From: Pseudomonadota bacterium
GTDB taxonomy: Bacteria > Pseudomonadota > Gammaproteobacteria > Burkholderiales > Burkholderiaceae_D
Reading direction: 5' to 3'
Assembly (NCBI GenBank): GCA_023449275.1
Contig: JAEXJM010000004.1
Location: forward strand, 13,216-77,215
DNA length: 64,000 nt
Shown here: piece by piece, positions 1 through 16,513 of the stretch
Numbering within the stretch: the first letter of the stretch is position 1
Layout: every line of letters begins with the position of its first letter
Translations under genes and position numbers: made by a program
Notes under the pieces: model-generated
What the model saw: only the letters and a program-made list of their open reading frames with translations
Database searches by the model: none
What the model was told of the DNA's origin: nothing

Positions 1-3884
<3,884 letters not shown>

Positions 3885-3888
<4 letters not shown>

Positions 3889-6800
3889 GCTTTTAAGACC
3901 TCTTCTGAAAAGTTTGCAGCATCGTTGATATCCACGGTCACAATACGGGAAACCCCCTGCTCCTGCATCGTCACGCCAACCAGTTCTTCTGCCATTTCCA
4001 TTGCAATTCTATTATGGGAAATATATAAAAATTGCGTTTGTGACGACATCTTCGTCACCATATTGCTAAAACGTTCCGTATTGGCATCATCCAGAGGTGC
4101 ATCCACCTCGTCCAGCAGACAAAACGGCGCCGGATTCAGCTTGAACAACGAAAAAACCAATGCTATCGCGGTCAGCGCTTTTTCTCCACCCGACAACAGG
4201 TGAATTGTCGCATTTTTTTTGCCCGGTGGCTGGGCCATGATCTGGATTCCGGCATCCAGAATTTCCTCTCCGGTCATACTCAACTGTGCATGACCGCCAC
4301 CGAAGAGTACCGGAAAAAGTTCATCCAGGGACCGATTGACCTGATCGAACGTATTTTTCAGAAGGCTTCTCGTCTCCCTGTCGATACGCCGGATGGCGTC
4401 TTCCAGTGTCGCAATCGCATCTGTCAAATCCTGAAACTGGTCTTCCAGATATTTCTTCCGGCGACTGGCCTCGTCCAATTCAATGGCGGCGCCGAGATTG
4501 ACCGGCCCCAGACCGTCAATTTCCCCATTCAGCCTGGAAATCCTCGACTGGAAAGCGGAAACGCTCGCCCCTTCCGGCAACATCCCGTTCAATGCGGCAA
4601 TATCGGCTCCCGATTCAGTCAATTTCTGATCGAATTGCTCGACATTGATCCGTGCAGCCTGCTCTTTCAGCTGTACTGCCACTATTTTATCCCGTTGAGG
4701 CTGCAAACTTCTCTCTATCTGGAGCCTTCTTTCCATCAAAGTCCTTAACTGTTGAGCGAGATCATCCAGATGCTGCCGTGACTGGACGAGCGCCTCTTCC
4801 TGCGCCATGCGCGTTTCAAGCAATACCTGAAGATTTTCCTGTGCGACCCTGTCGTCCAGATCCTGCAATTCGAGTTGTCCCTCATTGAGGCTGCCGGAAA
4901 CCATCCGGATTTGTTTTTCAGCCGTTTCTATCTGCCGTGCCAGTTCGTCCAGACGCTTTGCAAGTGCCCGTTCGTCATACCCGGCCTGTTGTGCCTCCCG
5001 TTCTGCCTGATGCACTTTTTCACGTAACGTCCTGAGTTCATCCTCCTTGCCAGTAACCGTTTCCAGAAAATCGGCCTCTTTCTGCTGCCATTCCCCCAGA
5101 ATCATATCCAGCTCTTCAAGCCGTTTTTCTTCTTCGGCAAGATGGATTTCCTTTTCCTGCCGGAACGCTTCCAGTTCAGCCAATGCCGTTTCCATTTGCT
5201 CGTTCTGGTCGTGGTATCGACGGCTCAACTCTTCCAGTTTCAGGATTTTCATCTGGAACTCATGAATGCGCTGAACCTCTTCACTCGCCTGCAAATGAAT
5301 CCGCTGTATGGTCGAATTCAGTTCTTTCAGACGCAGTTCGGATTCCCGGAATTCTTCACCCAGATGCGATTGACGTAACCTGTTTTCCTGACGGGATTGC
5401 TCAAGCCTCGTTATCTCCTGCTGGCGTGAAAAGACCCCTTCATTCTCGGACTCAACCGCAAAGAAGCGAACACTGTACCGGTCGACAACATGGCCTTCCG
5501 GCAAAATGAAACACCCCCCTACAGGAAGATTTTCCCGCTGCGACAGTGCTTCCCCCATCGTACCGATGACATAAACACCATGAAGCCAGTTTTCCAGAAC
5601 GGTTTTCATCCGGTCGTTTCTGTATTCGATCCGCCCTGATAACAAATCGAACGGCTGATGCGTTTCTTTCACATGGCCATTTCCTGCGGCTGCGACAGTG
5701 AAAAAACAGGTTTTGACCGGGGGCATATCCTTCAAAAAAGATTCCGTCCATTCCAGCGTGGACAGTCCCAATGCGCGTATCCGCTCCATCAAAACCGATT
5801 CCAGCGCTGTTTCCCAACCGGCTTCTATCCGGATATCCTGCCACAGGGGATTAAAATCCCCCAACCCGTGCCTGTCCAGCCAGACCTGTGCTTTTCCGGC
5901 CCCCTGCGCCTTTTCCTGAATCTGTTGCAGGGCATCCAGGCGGGCGTCTTCCTGCATGCAAACAGAATTGCAATCATCCAGCCGCTTCCGGATTTCAAGC
6001 ACACTCCCTTCAAACTCCGGTACAAGATCACGCTGCGACTCCTCATTCAAACGAAGTTCTTCCAGATGTTGCTCGGCTTCGGCCTTTTCCTGCCGGAGAA
6101 AAGCCAGTTCCTCCATATCGGGAACATCGATTCTCTCCTTTTGCGAAACCAGTTTTTCCCGCCGTAACTGGCAATCGGAAAGGCTTGCCGTCAAATTCTT
6201 GTGATTGGCGGACGCCACGGCAATCTGCTGCCGTGTCTGCATAACCCGGTCATGAATTTCCTGCGCCTGCTCTTTCAGGATATCCAGTTCACTCTCGACA
6301 GTCGGTAATTCCTCTTTCTGTTGCCGGTAGAATTCCTCTGAAATTTCCTTCTGTTGCGATATTTCGAGGAGTTTTTCTTTCCCTTCGCTGACTTCATCGA
6401 CAAAAGACCGGATCTGCTTCGTCCACTGGTCTTTCTGCTCGGTATAGGAAACGATCTGTGCCTGCAGGCGTTTTCTGGAATCGATAACATAACGGATCTG
6501 CGCCTCAAGGCTGCCGATCTCGGCATTCGTCCGATACAGCTCGCCCTGAGCGTTATGTACGCTTTCATTGGCGAAATCGTGAATCTGCCTGAGTTTTTCG
6601 AGTTCCGCCTCGAGCCTGAACATATCGGCCGACAACATTTCCAGAACGGTCTGTTCTTTCTCGATCTCGAAGGCCAGTTCGGATTGCTCTTTCAGGCTGA
6701 TTTTCTTTTGCAACAGCCACAACAGTTTCTGCTGTTTTTCCTGTGTATCTTTCAACTGGTGGTAACGCTCCGCCAGATCAGCCTGAACTTTCAGCTTTTC

Positions 6801-7415
6801 AAGGCTCTGGTCAAGTTCATGAAGGATGTCGGATACGCGGTTCAGGTTTTCACGGGTATCGAAAAGACGGTTCTCCGTTTCCCTGCGGCGCTCCCGGTAC
6901 TTGGAAACCCCGGCCGCTTCCTCCAGGAACGTCCGCAATTCTTCGGGACGGGCTTCGATAATGCGGGCAATCATGCCCTGCCCGATAATGGCATACGCTC
7001 TCGGGCCGAGGCCGGTTCCCAGAAAAATGTCCTGGATATCCCTGCGCCTGACCGCTACGTTATTGATGAAATACGTCGAGCCGCCTTCCCGGGTCAGAAC
7101 GCGTTTGACAGCCAGTTCGCCATATTGGCCCCATTGTCCACCGATCCTGCCATCCGTATTGTCGAAAATGAGTTCAACCGACGCCCTTCCGGCCGGCTTG
7201 CGTTGTGTCGTGCCATTGAAAATAACGTCGTGCATCGACTCACCGCGCAATTCCGAGGCACGTGATTCTCCCAGCACCCACCTGACTGCATCGATGATAT
7301 TCGATTTTCCACACCCGTTCGGCCCGACAACGCCGACCAGCTTTCCATTGACCCGGATTGTCGTGGGATCGACAAACGACTTGAAGCCCGACAATTTAAT
7401 GGCTGTTAATTGCAC
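3885..7415 (-). CDS. smc: Chromosome segregation ATPase SMC
   Basis: SMC organises and segregates the chromosome. From the GTG at 7415 the protein has 1176 aa, a normal length, and begins with the conserved VQLTAIKLSGFKSF. Walker A is GPNGCGKSN near residue 33. Two long coiled-coil arms flank a hinge around residues 500-640. The ABC signature LSGGEKALTAIAL and Walker B (FCLLDEVDAPLDDAN) are near the C-terminus. The frame stays open upstream to 7529, but those 38 codons do not resemble SMC. The stop overlaps the zipA start. Confidence 0.95.
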
Positions 7416-7653
7416 AGATAAAAGTCTTTCTTCGTTAAAGGCATCATCATAACATTCGTGCCAGATCGCCAGAAAACAAATCGGCAGAAATATTAACCGT
7501 TTCCATCGATATTCTGCCTGAAAAAACAAACTTCGCTTTCAGAATAAACAATCCATCTTAACTATTTGCCTTTACGCAGTTTTTTTCCATTTTTTGATTC
7601 TTGAAAACACACTTTTTTTGTATACTGGACGAACTTATTCAAAGGAGTGCGAC

Positions 7654-8847
7654 ATGCATAAAATCAAAAGTGGACTGCTATCACTCGTCATTCTCTGTAT
7701 CTGCATTGCGCCACTTGGGTTTGCTGCGGCCAAGAAGGTCAACAAGACTCCAAAGAAAGCGGCATCGGTCAGGATTGCCCCTGCCCAGAAGAAAGGCAAG
7801 GCCACCGCTCCGGTTGCCGGACAGAAAACCGGCCGGAAGGCCGGAACGAAGCAGAAAACGAATATCAGGGAAGCCAGAAGCAGCAAGAGCAGCCAGAACA
7901 GAAAAATCGTCACGGTCCGCTCCGGCAAGATCGTTTCCAGAAAGTTGGCCATGCATGACCGCAGACGCTCTCATGGGAAAGCATACGGTATAAGGCGTGT
8001 TTCGCTGCGGTCTGTACCGCGCCTCATCCCCCGTTTCTCCGCAGGCGACCTGGCAGGCCTGCAAAATACACCCGATCCTCTCTCCCTGAGATCGAACGCC
8101 GCATTGATCGTCGATGAGTCCAGACTCGAAATCCTTTTCGAGAAAAACGCGAATATCGCCCTGCCAATGGCCTCCGTCACCAAACTGATGACCGCTCTGG
8201 TTGTCGTGGAATCGATGCAGGACATGAATGAAATCCTTGAAATCACACAGGATGATGTCGATACCCTCAAGCATACCGGTTCACGCCTGCGAGTCGGCAC
8301 CCGCATGAGCCGTGGCAATCTGCTCCATCTGGCCTTGATGAGTTCTGAAAACCGTGCCGCCGCCGCATTGGGCCGGAATTATCCGGGTGGTCTGAAAGCT
8401 TTCGTCTCGGCGATGAACATGAAGGCCCAAGTACTGGGCATGTCCGATTCCTATTATGTGGACTCCAGCGGGCTGTCCAGTGGCAACATCGCTAGCGCCC
8501 GGGATCTGGCAAAACTGGTCATGGCCGCTTCCCAGTATCCGATCCTGAGAAAATATTCCACTGACACCCATCATTCGGTCGATGACGGTTTGCATGAGCT
8601 CCAGTATGGTTCGACCAATGTGCTTGTCCATAACCCGAACTGGCAAATCCAGTTGCAGAAAACAGGTTACATTTCAGAAGCCGGACAATGCCTGGTCATG
8701 AAAGCCATTATCGATGGACGTCCCATCGTGATGATATTCCTCGATTCGAAAGGCAAGGGTTCCCGTATTGCCGATGCACAGAAAATACGGAACTGGCTGA
8801 CCCAGTCTCCTGACCAGCAGATTGCCAGCAACGAACCGAACGTCTGA
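7654..8847 (+). CDS. pbpG: D-alanyl-D-alanine endopeptidase (PBP7 family)
   Basis: A periplasmic low-molecular-weight penicillin-binding protein that should cleave peptidoglycan cross-links. The ATG at 7654 is preceded six bases away by AAAGGAG. The 397 aa product has a signal peptide (LLSLVILCICIAPLGFAAA), then about 90 very Lys/Arg-rich residues, then the S11 peptidase domain. The active-site motifs are SVTK (SxxK), SEN (SxN) and QKTG (KTG). It is divergent from smc and convergent with purA, with a shared terminator. An in-frame start at 7594 is less likely because it lacks a binding site. Confidence 0.92.
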   Translation: MHKIKSGLLSLVILCICIAPLGFAAAKKVNKTPKKAASVRIAPAQKKGKATAPVAGQKTGRKAGTKQKTNIREARSSKSSQNRKIVTVRSGKIVSRKLAMHDRRRSHGKAYGIRRVSLRSVPRLIPRFSAGDLAGLQNTPDPLSLRSNAALIVDESRLEILFEKNANIALPMASVTKLMTALVVVESMQDMNEILEITQDDVDTLKHTGSRLRVGTRMSRGNLLHLALMSSENRAAAALGRNYPGGLKAFVSAMNMKAQVLGMSDSYYVDSSGLSSGNIASARDLAKLVMAASQYPILRKYSTDTHHSVDDGLHELQYGSTNVLVHNPNWQIQLQKTGYISEAGQCLVMKAIIDGRPIVMIFLDSKGKGSRIADAQKIRNWLTQSPDQQIASNEPNV

Positions 8848-8857
8848 ATCATCACTC

Positions 8858-8897
8858 CATCAAAAAAGCCGACTTTTTGAAGTCGGCTTTTTTGATG
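8858..8897. terminator. Bidirectional rho-independent terminator between pbpG and purA
   Basis: A perfect inverted repeat with two 18-base arms (8858-8875 and 8880-8897) around a four-base loop. The arm holds GCCGACTT flanked by a run of six A, which gives a U-run on either strand. It lies between two convergent genes and should end both transcripts. Confidence 0.93.
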
Positions 8898-8936
8898 CCC
8901 GGTTTGTACGTTCCGGGCAAAAACGTCTGGCGAAAA

Positions 8937-10244
<1,308 letters not shown>

Positions 10245-11411
10245 TTACTCATCTTTACTTACAGTTTTCACGATCCAATTTCCGGTAGCCGCATCGCAAA
10301 CCAGCTCGCGATCGCAAACGAATTCGTCATGTTCGGATTTGGCACCCGGCAATTCATAAACTACCAGTTCACCCGCTTTTCTCAATTCCCTGATTGCCTG
10401 ACGGCATTTTCCATCATTGTTCCAGGGAGCGAGAATTGCACGCCGTTTTTGCGGAGCAGGCAACAGTCTTGCCAATTCACGCAAGTCCATGGAAAAACCT
10501 GTCGCCGGACGGGAACGCCCGAAAGCTTCGGCAACATGATCATACCGGCCGCCACGTGCAAGCGCATTCGGCAATCCGGGTACATAAGCGGCAAACATCA
10601 CGCCGCTGTGATAATGATATCCGTGCATGTCCGCCAGATCGATTGTAACCCGACCGCACTCTGCCTGACCAGCCAGATATTCCAGTTCATTCAATGCTTT
10701 TTCGATTCCCTCGTTTGCAGGAAGGACTTTTCTGGCCTCTGCCAGCACACTGATATCGCCATACATGTCCGGCAAGGCCAGCAGGGCATTGCGGGTATCT
10801 TCATGAAAACCCCTGGTCAGCTCGATCAGGCCAGGCATATCCTTGGTTTCCAGCAGGTCGAAAAGCTGCGCCTCGAATATCTGGGCAAGCGGATCGGTTG
10901 CGATAAGGGCTTTCAGCACACCGACATGGCTCAGGTCGAGACATACTCCGGTAATGTTGGCCGCTTTAAGAGAAGCCAGCGCCAGATCCTGAATCTCGGC
11001 ATCCGCCTCGATGCCCGGATAACCGAAGATCTCGGCGCCGATCTGCAAGGGCTCACGGGTAGCCTGCAATCCGGACGGACGGGTATGCAAAATACTGCCG
11101 GCATAACACAAACGGGTCACGGAATTCCGGTTCAGAAGATGCGCGTCGATCCGGGCGACCTGTGTCGTCATGTCGGCACGAATGCCCATCGTACGGCCTG
11201 AGAGCTGATCGATCAGCTTGAAGGTATAGATTTCCGTATCCTGTCCGACCCCCGTCAGCAGGGACTCAAGATACTCCAGCATCGGAGGGACAACCAGTTC
11301 ATAGCCATATGAACGAAATGCGTCAAGGACCTTACGCCTGATTTCTTCCATTTTCCGTGCTTCGGCAGGAAGAACGTCAGCAATAAATTCCGGTAAAAGC
11401 CAGTTAGGCAT
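10245..11411 (-). CDS. hisZ: ATP phosphoribosyltransferase regulatory subunit
   Basis: A histidyl-tRNA synthetase paralogue that pairs with the short form of HisG at the first step of histidine synthesis. The 388 aa product begins [16 protein letters not shown] and keeps the class II synthetase core ([16 protein letters not shown]), but lacks the C-terminal anticodon-binding domain of HisS. It lies between hflC and purA as in many betaproteobacteria. Genuine HisS is encoded separately at 18333-19703. Confidence 0.93.
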   Translation of the reverse strand: MPNWLLPEFIADVLPAEARKMEEIRRKVLDAFRSYGYELVVPPMLEYLESLLTGVGQDTEIYTFKLIDQLSGRTMGIRADMTTQVARIDAHLLNRNSVTRLCYAGSILHTRPSGLQATREPLQIGAEIFGYPGIEADAEIQDLALASLKAANITGVCLDLSHVGVLKALIATDPLAQIFEAQLFDLLETKDMPGLIELTRGFHEDTRNALLALPDMYGDISVLAEARKVLPANEGIEKALNELEYLAGQAECGRVTIDLADMHGYHYHSGVMFAAYVPGLPNALARGGRYDHVAEAFGRSRPATGFSMDLRELARLLPAPQKRRAILAPWNNDGKCRQAIRELRKAGELVVYELPGAKSEHDEFVCDRELVCDAATGNWIVKTVSKDE

Positions 11412-11475
11412 GATTGTTATTCAGCAAAAAAGTTAAATGATAATACGGACTCGCGTCTTTACGTTGCAAAAAGCT

Positions 11476-12348
11476 TTATTTTTCGCCTTTTGGGTTTTTC
11501 ATGTAACGGAAAAATTCCGATGAGGGATCCACGACCAGAACATCCTTCTTGTCCCTGAAACTTTCGCGGTAAGCCTGAAGGCTTCGGTAAAAACGGAAAA
11601 ACTCGGGATTCGTGCTGAAAGCCTGCGCATAAATCCTCGAAGCCTTCGCATCGCCTTCACCCTTGATTTTTTCCGCATCACGAAACGCCTCGGCCAGTAT
11701 CACCGTCCGTTGCTTTTCGGCATCGGCGCGGATTTTTTCCGATTCCGCCTCACCCGTCGATCTCAGTTCATTGGCAACCCGTGTCCGCTCCGATTTCATC
11801 CGCTCGAAAACCGAATTGTTGATCTGGTCGACGTAACGGACGCGCTTCAGGCGGACATCGATGATCTGGACACCGATATGCTGCGTTTCGCCGGCAATCC
11901 GTTTCTTGATGGCATCCATGAACTCGGTACGGTCACCGGAAATAACCTGGGCTACCGTCCGTTTGGTGATTTCGTCATTCAGGGCAGCCTTGATGATCTG
12001 GACCATCCTGTCCTGCGCCCGCTGTTCATCGCCGCCGAAACTGACATAAAACAGTCTCGGATCGACAATACGCCATTTGACGTAGGAATCGACCAGAATA
12101 TTCATTTTTTCGGCGGTAATGATACGGTCGGATTCATGTGTTTCCGTCGACTGGATACGTTTGTCCAGAAAGAGCACGCTCTGGAGAGGCGACGGCAGCT
12201 TGAAATACAGGCCGGGTTCCTCGACCACGTCTTTCAGCTCACCCATTCCGAAAATGATGGCGGTCTGGCGCTGGTCGACGACGAACATGCCCGTACTGAC
12301 CGTCAGGACTGTCAGTATGATGACAAGAAGACCAAAAATGTAACGCAT
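11476..12348 (-). CDS. hflC: HflC, band-7 partner of HflK
   Basis: HflC and HflK form a large membrane complex that modulates FtsH proteolysis. The 290 aa protein has one N-terminal membrane segment (FGLLVIILTVLTVSTGMFVV) followed by a prohibitin/band-7 domain containing DQRQTAIIFGMGEL and a long helical region (AEAESEKIRADAEKQR type). Its ATG overlaps the hflK stop by one base, with an AGGAGG site at the end of hflK, implying coupled translation. Confidence 0.95.
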   Translation of the reverse strand: MRYIFGLLVIILTVLTVSTGMFVVDQRQTAIIFGMGELKDVVEEPGLYFKLPSPLQSVLFLDKRIQSTETHESDRIITAEKMNILVDSYVKWRIVDPRLFYVSFGGDEQRAQDRMVQIIKAALNDEITKRTVAQVISGDRTEFMDAIKKRIAGETQHIGVQIIDVRLKRVRYVDQINNSVFERMKSERTRVANELRSTGEAESEKIRADAEKQRTVILAEAFRDAEKIKGEGDAKASRIYAQAFSTNPEFFRFYRSLQAYRESFRDKKDVLVVDPSSEFFRYMKNPKGEK

Positions 12349-13601
12349 TATCGTCCTCCTCTCGACCGGTCTTCACGAACACGCGAGCTTTCATGATCTC
12401 GATTCGATCCGGATGATGTTTCCGATGACGAACTCCAGGCATTATTGCCCGAAGAATTCGAACTTCCGGTTTGGGAAATCAGTTTGTCCAGCGGCAAGTA
12501 CAATAGCTGATTGCCTTTTTTGGAATCAACCATCAGTTTGGTCGTATTGGAGAAAATTTCCTGCATCGTCTCGAGATACATTCTGTCCCTCGTGACTGCC
12601 GGTGCCTTCTGATACTCCCGGACAATCTGTCTGAAGCGTGCGGTATCCCCTTCTGCATTCGCAATCACCTGCTGCCGGTAGCCTTCGGCTTCTTCTTTCA
12701 GGCGTGCGGCAGCGCCGCGCGCTTTCGGTACCACCGCGTTGGCATAAGCCTGTCCCTCGTTCTTCAGGCGCTCACGATCCTGCCCCGCTTTCACGGCATC
12801 GTCAAAGGCGGCCTGGACTTCTTCCGGTGGCTGGACACCCTGCATGGTGACACTGGTCACCATCACGCCGGAATGGTACTGGTCGAAAATCTGCTGCATG
12901 AGTTTCTGCGCCTCGGTTGCGATCTGGTCGCGTCCCTCATAGAGGACAAAATCCATTTTCTTGCCACCGACCACTTCACGAATGGCCGTCTCCGCTACCT
13001 GCCTGACCATATCTTCCTGATCACGGTTATTGAAAACCCAGTCGGCAGCGTCTTTCAGCTTGTACTGGACAGCGAACTGGATATCGACGATGTTCTCGTC
13101 ATTGGTCAGCATCAGGGACTCTTCGAGCCGCTTGTTTTTGAGGGTGGTGTGGTAACCGATTTCAACGGTTCTGACCTGGGATACATTGACGACCTCGTGG
13201 CTCTGAATGGGCCATGGTTTTCTCCAGTTGAATCCCGGTGAGGCGAAATGGCTGAAACGACCGAACGTCATGACGACACCCGTCTGGCCTTCCTGCACGA
13301 CAAAAAAACCGGTAGCCAGCCAGAAAACGGCGGCGATGCCCGATAACAGGCATATGATTATTTTCAGCCCTTTGGTGCCGTTTTCCCTGTCATTGTATGG
13401 ATCGTCATCGTCTTCGGGTTTTCGCGGATCATTGCCTTTCTTTTTTCTCCAGAAGAAAAGGCTGTTGACCCGCCTGTTGAAATCCTTCCACATCTTGTCG
13501 AGATCAGGCGGTTTTTCCCGGTCAAAACCATGACCGTGACCAAACAGATCATCACGAAGCGGATCGATTTTTTCTGGATCGTGTAAAGGGAATGACTGCA
13601 T
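12348..13601 (-). CDS. hflK: HflK, band-7 partner of HflC
   Basis: Inner-membrane regulator of FtsH. The 417 aa protein has an N-terminal cytoplasmic segment with charged stretches, a membrane helix (LKIICLLSGIAAVFWLATGFFVV, about residues 75-97) and a band-7 domain that starts with EGQTGVVMTFGRF. The last 40 residues or so are rich in Ser, Asn and Arg and look disordered. It is upstream of hflC, with a 60-base gap from hflX. Confidence 0.95.
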   Translation of the reverse strand: MQSFPLHDPEKIDPLRDDLFGHGHGFDREKPPDLDKMWKDFNRRVNSLFFWRKKKGNDPRKPEDDDDPYNDRENGTKGLKIIICLLSGIAAVFWLATGFFVVQEGQTGVVMTFGRFSHFASPGFNWRKPWPIQSHEVVNVSQVRTVEIGYHTTLKNKRLEESLMLTNDENIVDIQFAVQYKLKDAADWVFNNRDQEDMVRQVAETAIREVVGGKKMDFVLYEGRDQIATEAQKLMQQIFDQYHSGVMVTSVTMQGVQPPEEVQAAFDDAVKAGQDRERLKNEGQAYANAVVPKARGAAARLKEEAEGYRQQVIANAEGDTARFRQIVREYQKAPAVTRDRMYLETMQEIFSNTTKLMVDSKKGNQLLYLPLDKLISQTGSSNSSGNNAWSSSSETSSGSNRDHESSRVREDRSRGGR

Positions 13602-13661
13602 TTCTCTAATTATGTGAAATGGTTCAAATCAATGACAGGCAGCTCGAAATAATTGTCAGAT

Positions 13662-14765
13662 TCATCCTTCATCCATGTCATTCATTCTTGAAGTCCTGTC
13701 TGCCTTCACGTATTCTGCAATGGCATTCCGCAACAAATCAAGGCCTGCGCCTGTTTGTGCACTGACAAATACACGGGAAATTCTACCATACTCATCCCGT
13801 TCGACAGCGGGTTCCTGCCCGGCTAGATCGATCTTGTTCCAGACCAGCAGTTGGGGCACGTTTTCAGCCCCGATTTCCTTCAGAACCATATTGACCTGTT
13901 CGATCTGCTCTCTTCTCATCGGATTGGCGGCATCGACTACATGCAAGAGCAAATCGGCATGAATCGTTTCCTCCAGAGTCGCCCTGAACGCGGCAACCAG
14001 CTGATGCGGCAACTCTCGAACGAACCCGACCGTATCGGATACGACGACATTTCCCGTTCCTTCGATATAGATCCGCCGTGATGTCGTATCCAGTGTCGCG
14101 AACAACTGATCGGCGACATAGGTCCCTGCTTTCGTCATCGTGTTGAACAGGGTCGATTTGCCGGCATTGGTATAACCGACCAGCGACACGGAAAAGATGT
14201 GGTTGCGGTTTCTGGAACGCCTTTGCGTTTCCCGCTGGCGCTGCAATTTTTCCAGCTTCGAGCGCAACATGCGGACACGGCCGCCAATCAGGCGGCGGTC
14301 CGTTTCAAGCTGGGTCTCACCCGGCCCGCGCAGGCCGATACCGCCCTTTTGCCGTTCCAGATGAGTCCAGCCCCGGACAAGTCTGGTCATCAGATGCTGT
14401 AGCTGGGCCAGCTCGACCTGAACCTTGCCTTCATGGCTTTTGGCACGCTGTGCGAAAATATCGAGGATCAGGCTTGTCCTGTCCACGACATTGACTTCCA
14501 GACGTTTTTCCAGATTGCGCTGCTGCGCCGGGGAAAGGGCATGGTTGAATATGACCAGGTCAGCCTTGTACAAATGAACCGCCTGTATGATTTCATCGAC
14601 CTTTCCGTTTCCCACATAATATGCGGCATCCGGACTGGCTCTTTTGCCCGTCACATTCAAAACGGGTTGGGCGCCAGCCGATTTGGCCAGCAGCGTCAGT
14701 TCTTCGAGACTCCCTGAAAAATCACCTTTTCCGAAATCGACTCCGACAAGAATGGCTTTTGGCAT
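13662..14765 (-). CDS. hflX: Ribosome-splitting GTPase HflX
   Basis: A GTPase that dissociates stalled or heat-damaged ribosomes. The 367 aa product has the N-terminal HflX domain (RNLEKRLEVNVVDRTSLILDIF, GIGLRGPGETQLETDRR) and a G domain with GYTNAGKST (G1), DTVGFVRELP (G3) and NKID (G4). It is 24 bases downstream of hfq, the conserved partner order, and probably shares the hfq transcript. Confidence 0.96.
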   Translation of the reverse strand: MPKAILVGVDFGKGDFSGSLEELTLLAKSAGAQPVLNVTGKRASPDAAYYVGNGKVDEIIQAVHLYKADLVIFNHALSPAQQRNLEKRLEVNVVDRTSLILDIFAQRAKSHEGKVQVELAQLQHLMTRLVRGWTHLERQKGGIGLRGPGETQLETDRRLIGGRVRMLRSKLEKLQRQRETQRRSRNRNHIFSVSLVGYTNAGKSTLFNTMTKAGTYVADQLFATLDTTSRRIYIEGTGNVVVSDTVGFVRELPHQLVAAFRATLEETIHADLLLHVVDAANPMRREQIEQVNMVLKEIGAENVPQLLVWNKIDLAGQEPAVERDEYGRISRVFVSAQTGAGLDLLRNAIAEYVKADRTSRMNDMDEG

Positions 14766-14789
14766 ATCAACAACCCACTCCGTCGATCA

Positions 14790-15029
14790 TCAGGCGTTTT
14801 CCTCGTCAAGATTCATGTTGATGGCACGTGACGGCACGACGGTGGAAATGGCGTGTTTGTAAACCATTTGCGTCACGCTGTTACGCAACAGCACGACATA
14901 CTGGTCGAAAGATTCCACCTGGCCCTGCAACTTGATTCCGTTGATCAGGTAGATTGAAACCGGAATGTGTTCCTTGCGCAGAATGTTCAGAAACGGATCC
15001 TGCAGCATTTGACCTTTGTTGGCACTCAT
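14790..15029 (-). CDS. hfq: RNA chaperone Hfq
   Basis: Hexameric Sm-like protein that pairs small RNAs with mRNAs. The 79 aa product contains [19 protein letters not shown] (Sm1), [15 protein letters not shown], and the Sm2 motif [10 protein letters not shown], all intact, with a short acidic tail. I chose the ATG at 15029 (MSANKG) because GGAG sits at proper spacing before it; an in-frame start at 15041 would add four residues. Confidence 0.97.
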   Translation of the reverse strand: MSANKGQMLQDPFLNILRKEHIPVSIYLINGIKLQGQVESFDQYVVLLRNSVTQMVYKHAISTVVPSRAINMNLDEENA

Positions 15030-15119
15030 GTTTGACTCCATTGAATAGTTGTAATTGTTGAATAGTGGAGACGAAAATCAGATTGTCATATCGCCATGGG
15101 CAATAACGAAAACAGATTA

Positions 15120-15125
15120 ACTATA
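15120..15125 (-). promoter_or_regulatory. Possible -10 box upstream of hfq
   Basis: The minus strand reads TATAGT about 90 bases upstream of the hfq start, in the 143-base gap after der. No good -35 hexamer was seen at the right distance, so this is only a candidate. Confidence 0.25.
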
Positions 15126-15172
15126 CCCTATTTGCCGGGGATTGATATGACCTGCTTCAGTTTCAGGCCATA

Positions 15173-16510
15173 TTATTTCGCAAACGGATTCTTTCCGGAG
15201 CGGAATTCAATCCGCAAGGGTGTTCCCGCCAATGAAAATGCATCCCGGAAATGCTTTTCCAGATAACGTTTGTAATCGTCGCTGATGGCATCGAGACTGT
15301 TGCCGTGGATGACGATAATCGGAGGGTTTTGCCCCCCCTGATGCGCATAACGCATTTTCGGACGTGCCCCTCCCTGCTTGCGAGGCGGTTGCTGGTGTTC
15401 CACCGCTTCTTCCAGCACCCGCGTCAGGCGAGGCGTGGACAGTTTGGCCATTGCCGCCGCATAGGCTGAATCGATGGAACGCATCAGGGCGCCGATACCG
15501 GTCGATTTCAGGGCGGATACGTAATGGAACTTGGCAAACGACAGGAAATGAAGTTTTCGTTCCACTTCGGATTTCACTTCCTTGCGCTTGTCCTGATCCA
15601 GTCCGTCCCATTTGTTGATGCCGACCACCAGTGCCCTTCCGCTTTCCAGCACGAAACCGGCAATATGGGCATCCTGCTCGGAAATATCCTGTCGTGCATC
15701 CAGCAGCAACAACACGACATTGGCTTCGGAGATGGCTTGCAGGGTTTTGACGACCGAAAATTTTTCAATGGCCTGAAAGACCTTGCCGCGTTTTCTCAAA
15801 CCGGCCGTATCGACGAGTGTGTACTGCTTTCCATCTCTCTCGAAAGGGATTTCAATCGCATCACGCGTCGTTCCCGGCAAATCGAAGGCAATGACCCGTT
15901 CTTCCCCGAGAAGGGCGTTGATCATGGTCGATTTTCCGACATTCGGGCGCCCGACAATCGCCAGCTTGATATGCTGACCTTCAGGCTCGACCTCATCTTC
16001 CGTTTCCGCGGGAGATAAGGGAACCGTTTTCAGCGCCTCATCCAGCAGGGTATAAACCCCGTCACCATGCGCTGACGAAATGACAAGGGGATCACCCAGC
16101 CCGAGTTCATAAAAGTCCGCTACGACTGCGGTATATTTCATGCCTTCGGCCTTGTTGACCGCCAGAATGACCGGCCTGCCGGACTTGCGAAGGTAATCGG
16201 TAATGGCCTTGTCATGCGGCGTGATTCCCTGACGGCCATCGACGATAAAGACGACCACATCCGCCTCGGCGACTGCCTGCTTCGTCTGTCTGGCCATTTC
16301 CTGCATGACACCTTCCTTGACGACCGGTTCGAAACCACCGGTATCAATGACCAGAAAAGGACGATCCCCCATTCTGCCTTCGCCATAATGGCGGTCCCGG
16401 GTCAAACCGGGAAAATCGGCAACGAGCGCCGCCCTCGAACGTGTCAGACGATTGAATAAAGTCGACTTTCCGACATTGGGCCGTCCGACCAGAGCAATAA
16501 CAGGCTTCAT
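15173..16510 (-). CDS. der: Ribosome-assembly GTPase Der (EngA)
   Basis: A GTPase with two G domains needed for 50S maturation. The 445 aa protein has G1 motifs [14 protein letters not shown] near residue 8 and [15 protein letters not shown] near 185, two DTxG motifs ([15 protein letters not shown]), two NK(A/W)(E/D) motifs, and the C-terminal KH-like domain. It is the first gene downstream of bamB (three-base gap). Confidence 0.98.
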   Translation of the reverse strand: MKPVIALVGRPNVGKSTLFNRLTRSRAALVADFPGLTRDRHYGEGRMGDRPFLVIDTGGFEPVVKEGVMQEMARQTKQAVAEADVVVFIVDGRQGITPHDKAITDYLRKSGRPVILAVNKAEGMKYTAVVADFYELGLGDPLVISSAHGDGVYTLLDEALKTVPLSPAETEDEVEPEGQHIKLAIVGRPNVGKSTMINALLGEERVIAFDLPGTTRDAIEIPFERDGKQYTLVDTAGLRKRGKVFQAIEKFSVVKTLQAISEANVVLLLLDARQDISEQDAHIAGFVLESGRALVVGINKWDGLDQDKRKEVKSEVERKLHFLSFAKFHYVSALKSTGIGALMRSIDSAYAAAMAKLSTPRLTRVLEEAVEHQQPPRKQGGARPKMRYAHQGGQNPPIIVIHGNSLDAISDDYKRYLEKHFRDAFSLAGTPLRIEFRSGKNPFAK

Positions 16511-16513
16511 TTT

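Noticed and set aside
6354..7265. Long open frame antisense to smc (303 codons)
   Set aside because: Covered by the well-supported SMC protein; composition is a mirror of coiled-coil codons.
7416..7529. Upstream extension of SMC
   Set aside because: The 38 extra codons do not look like SMC, and the family begins at the GTG at 7415.
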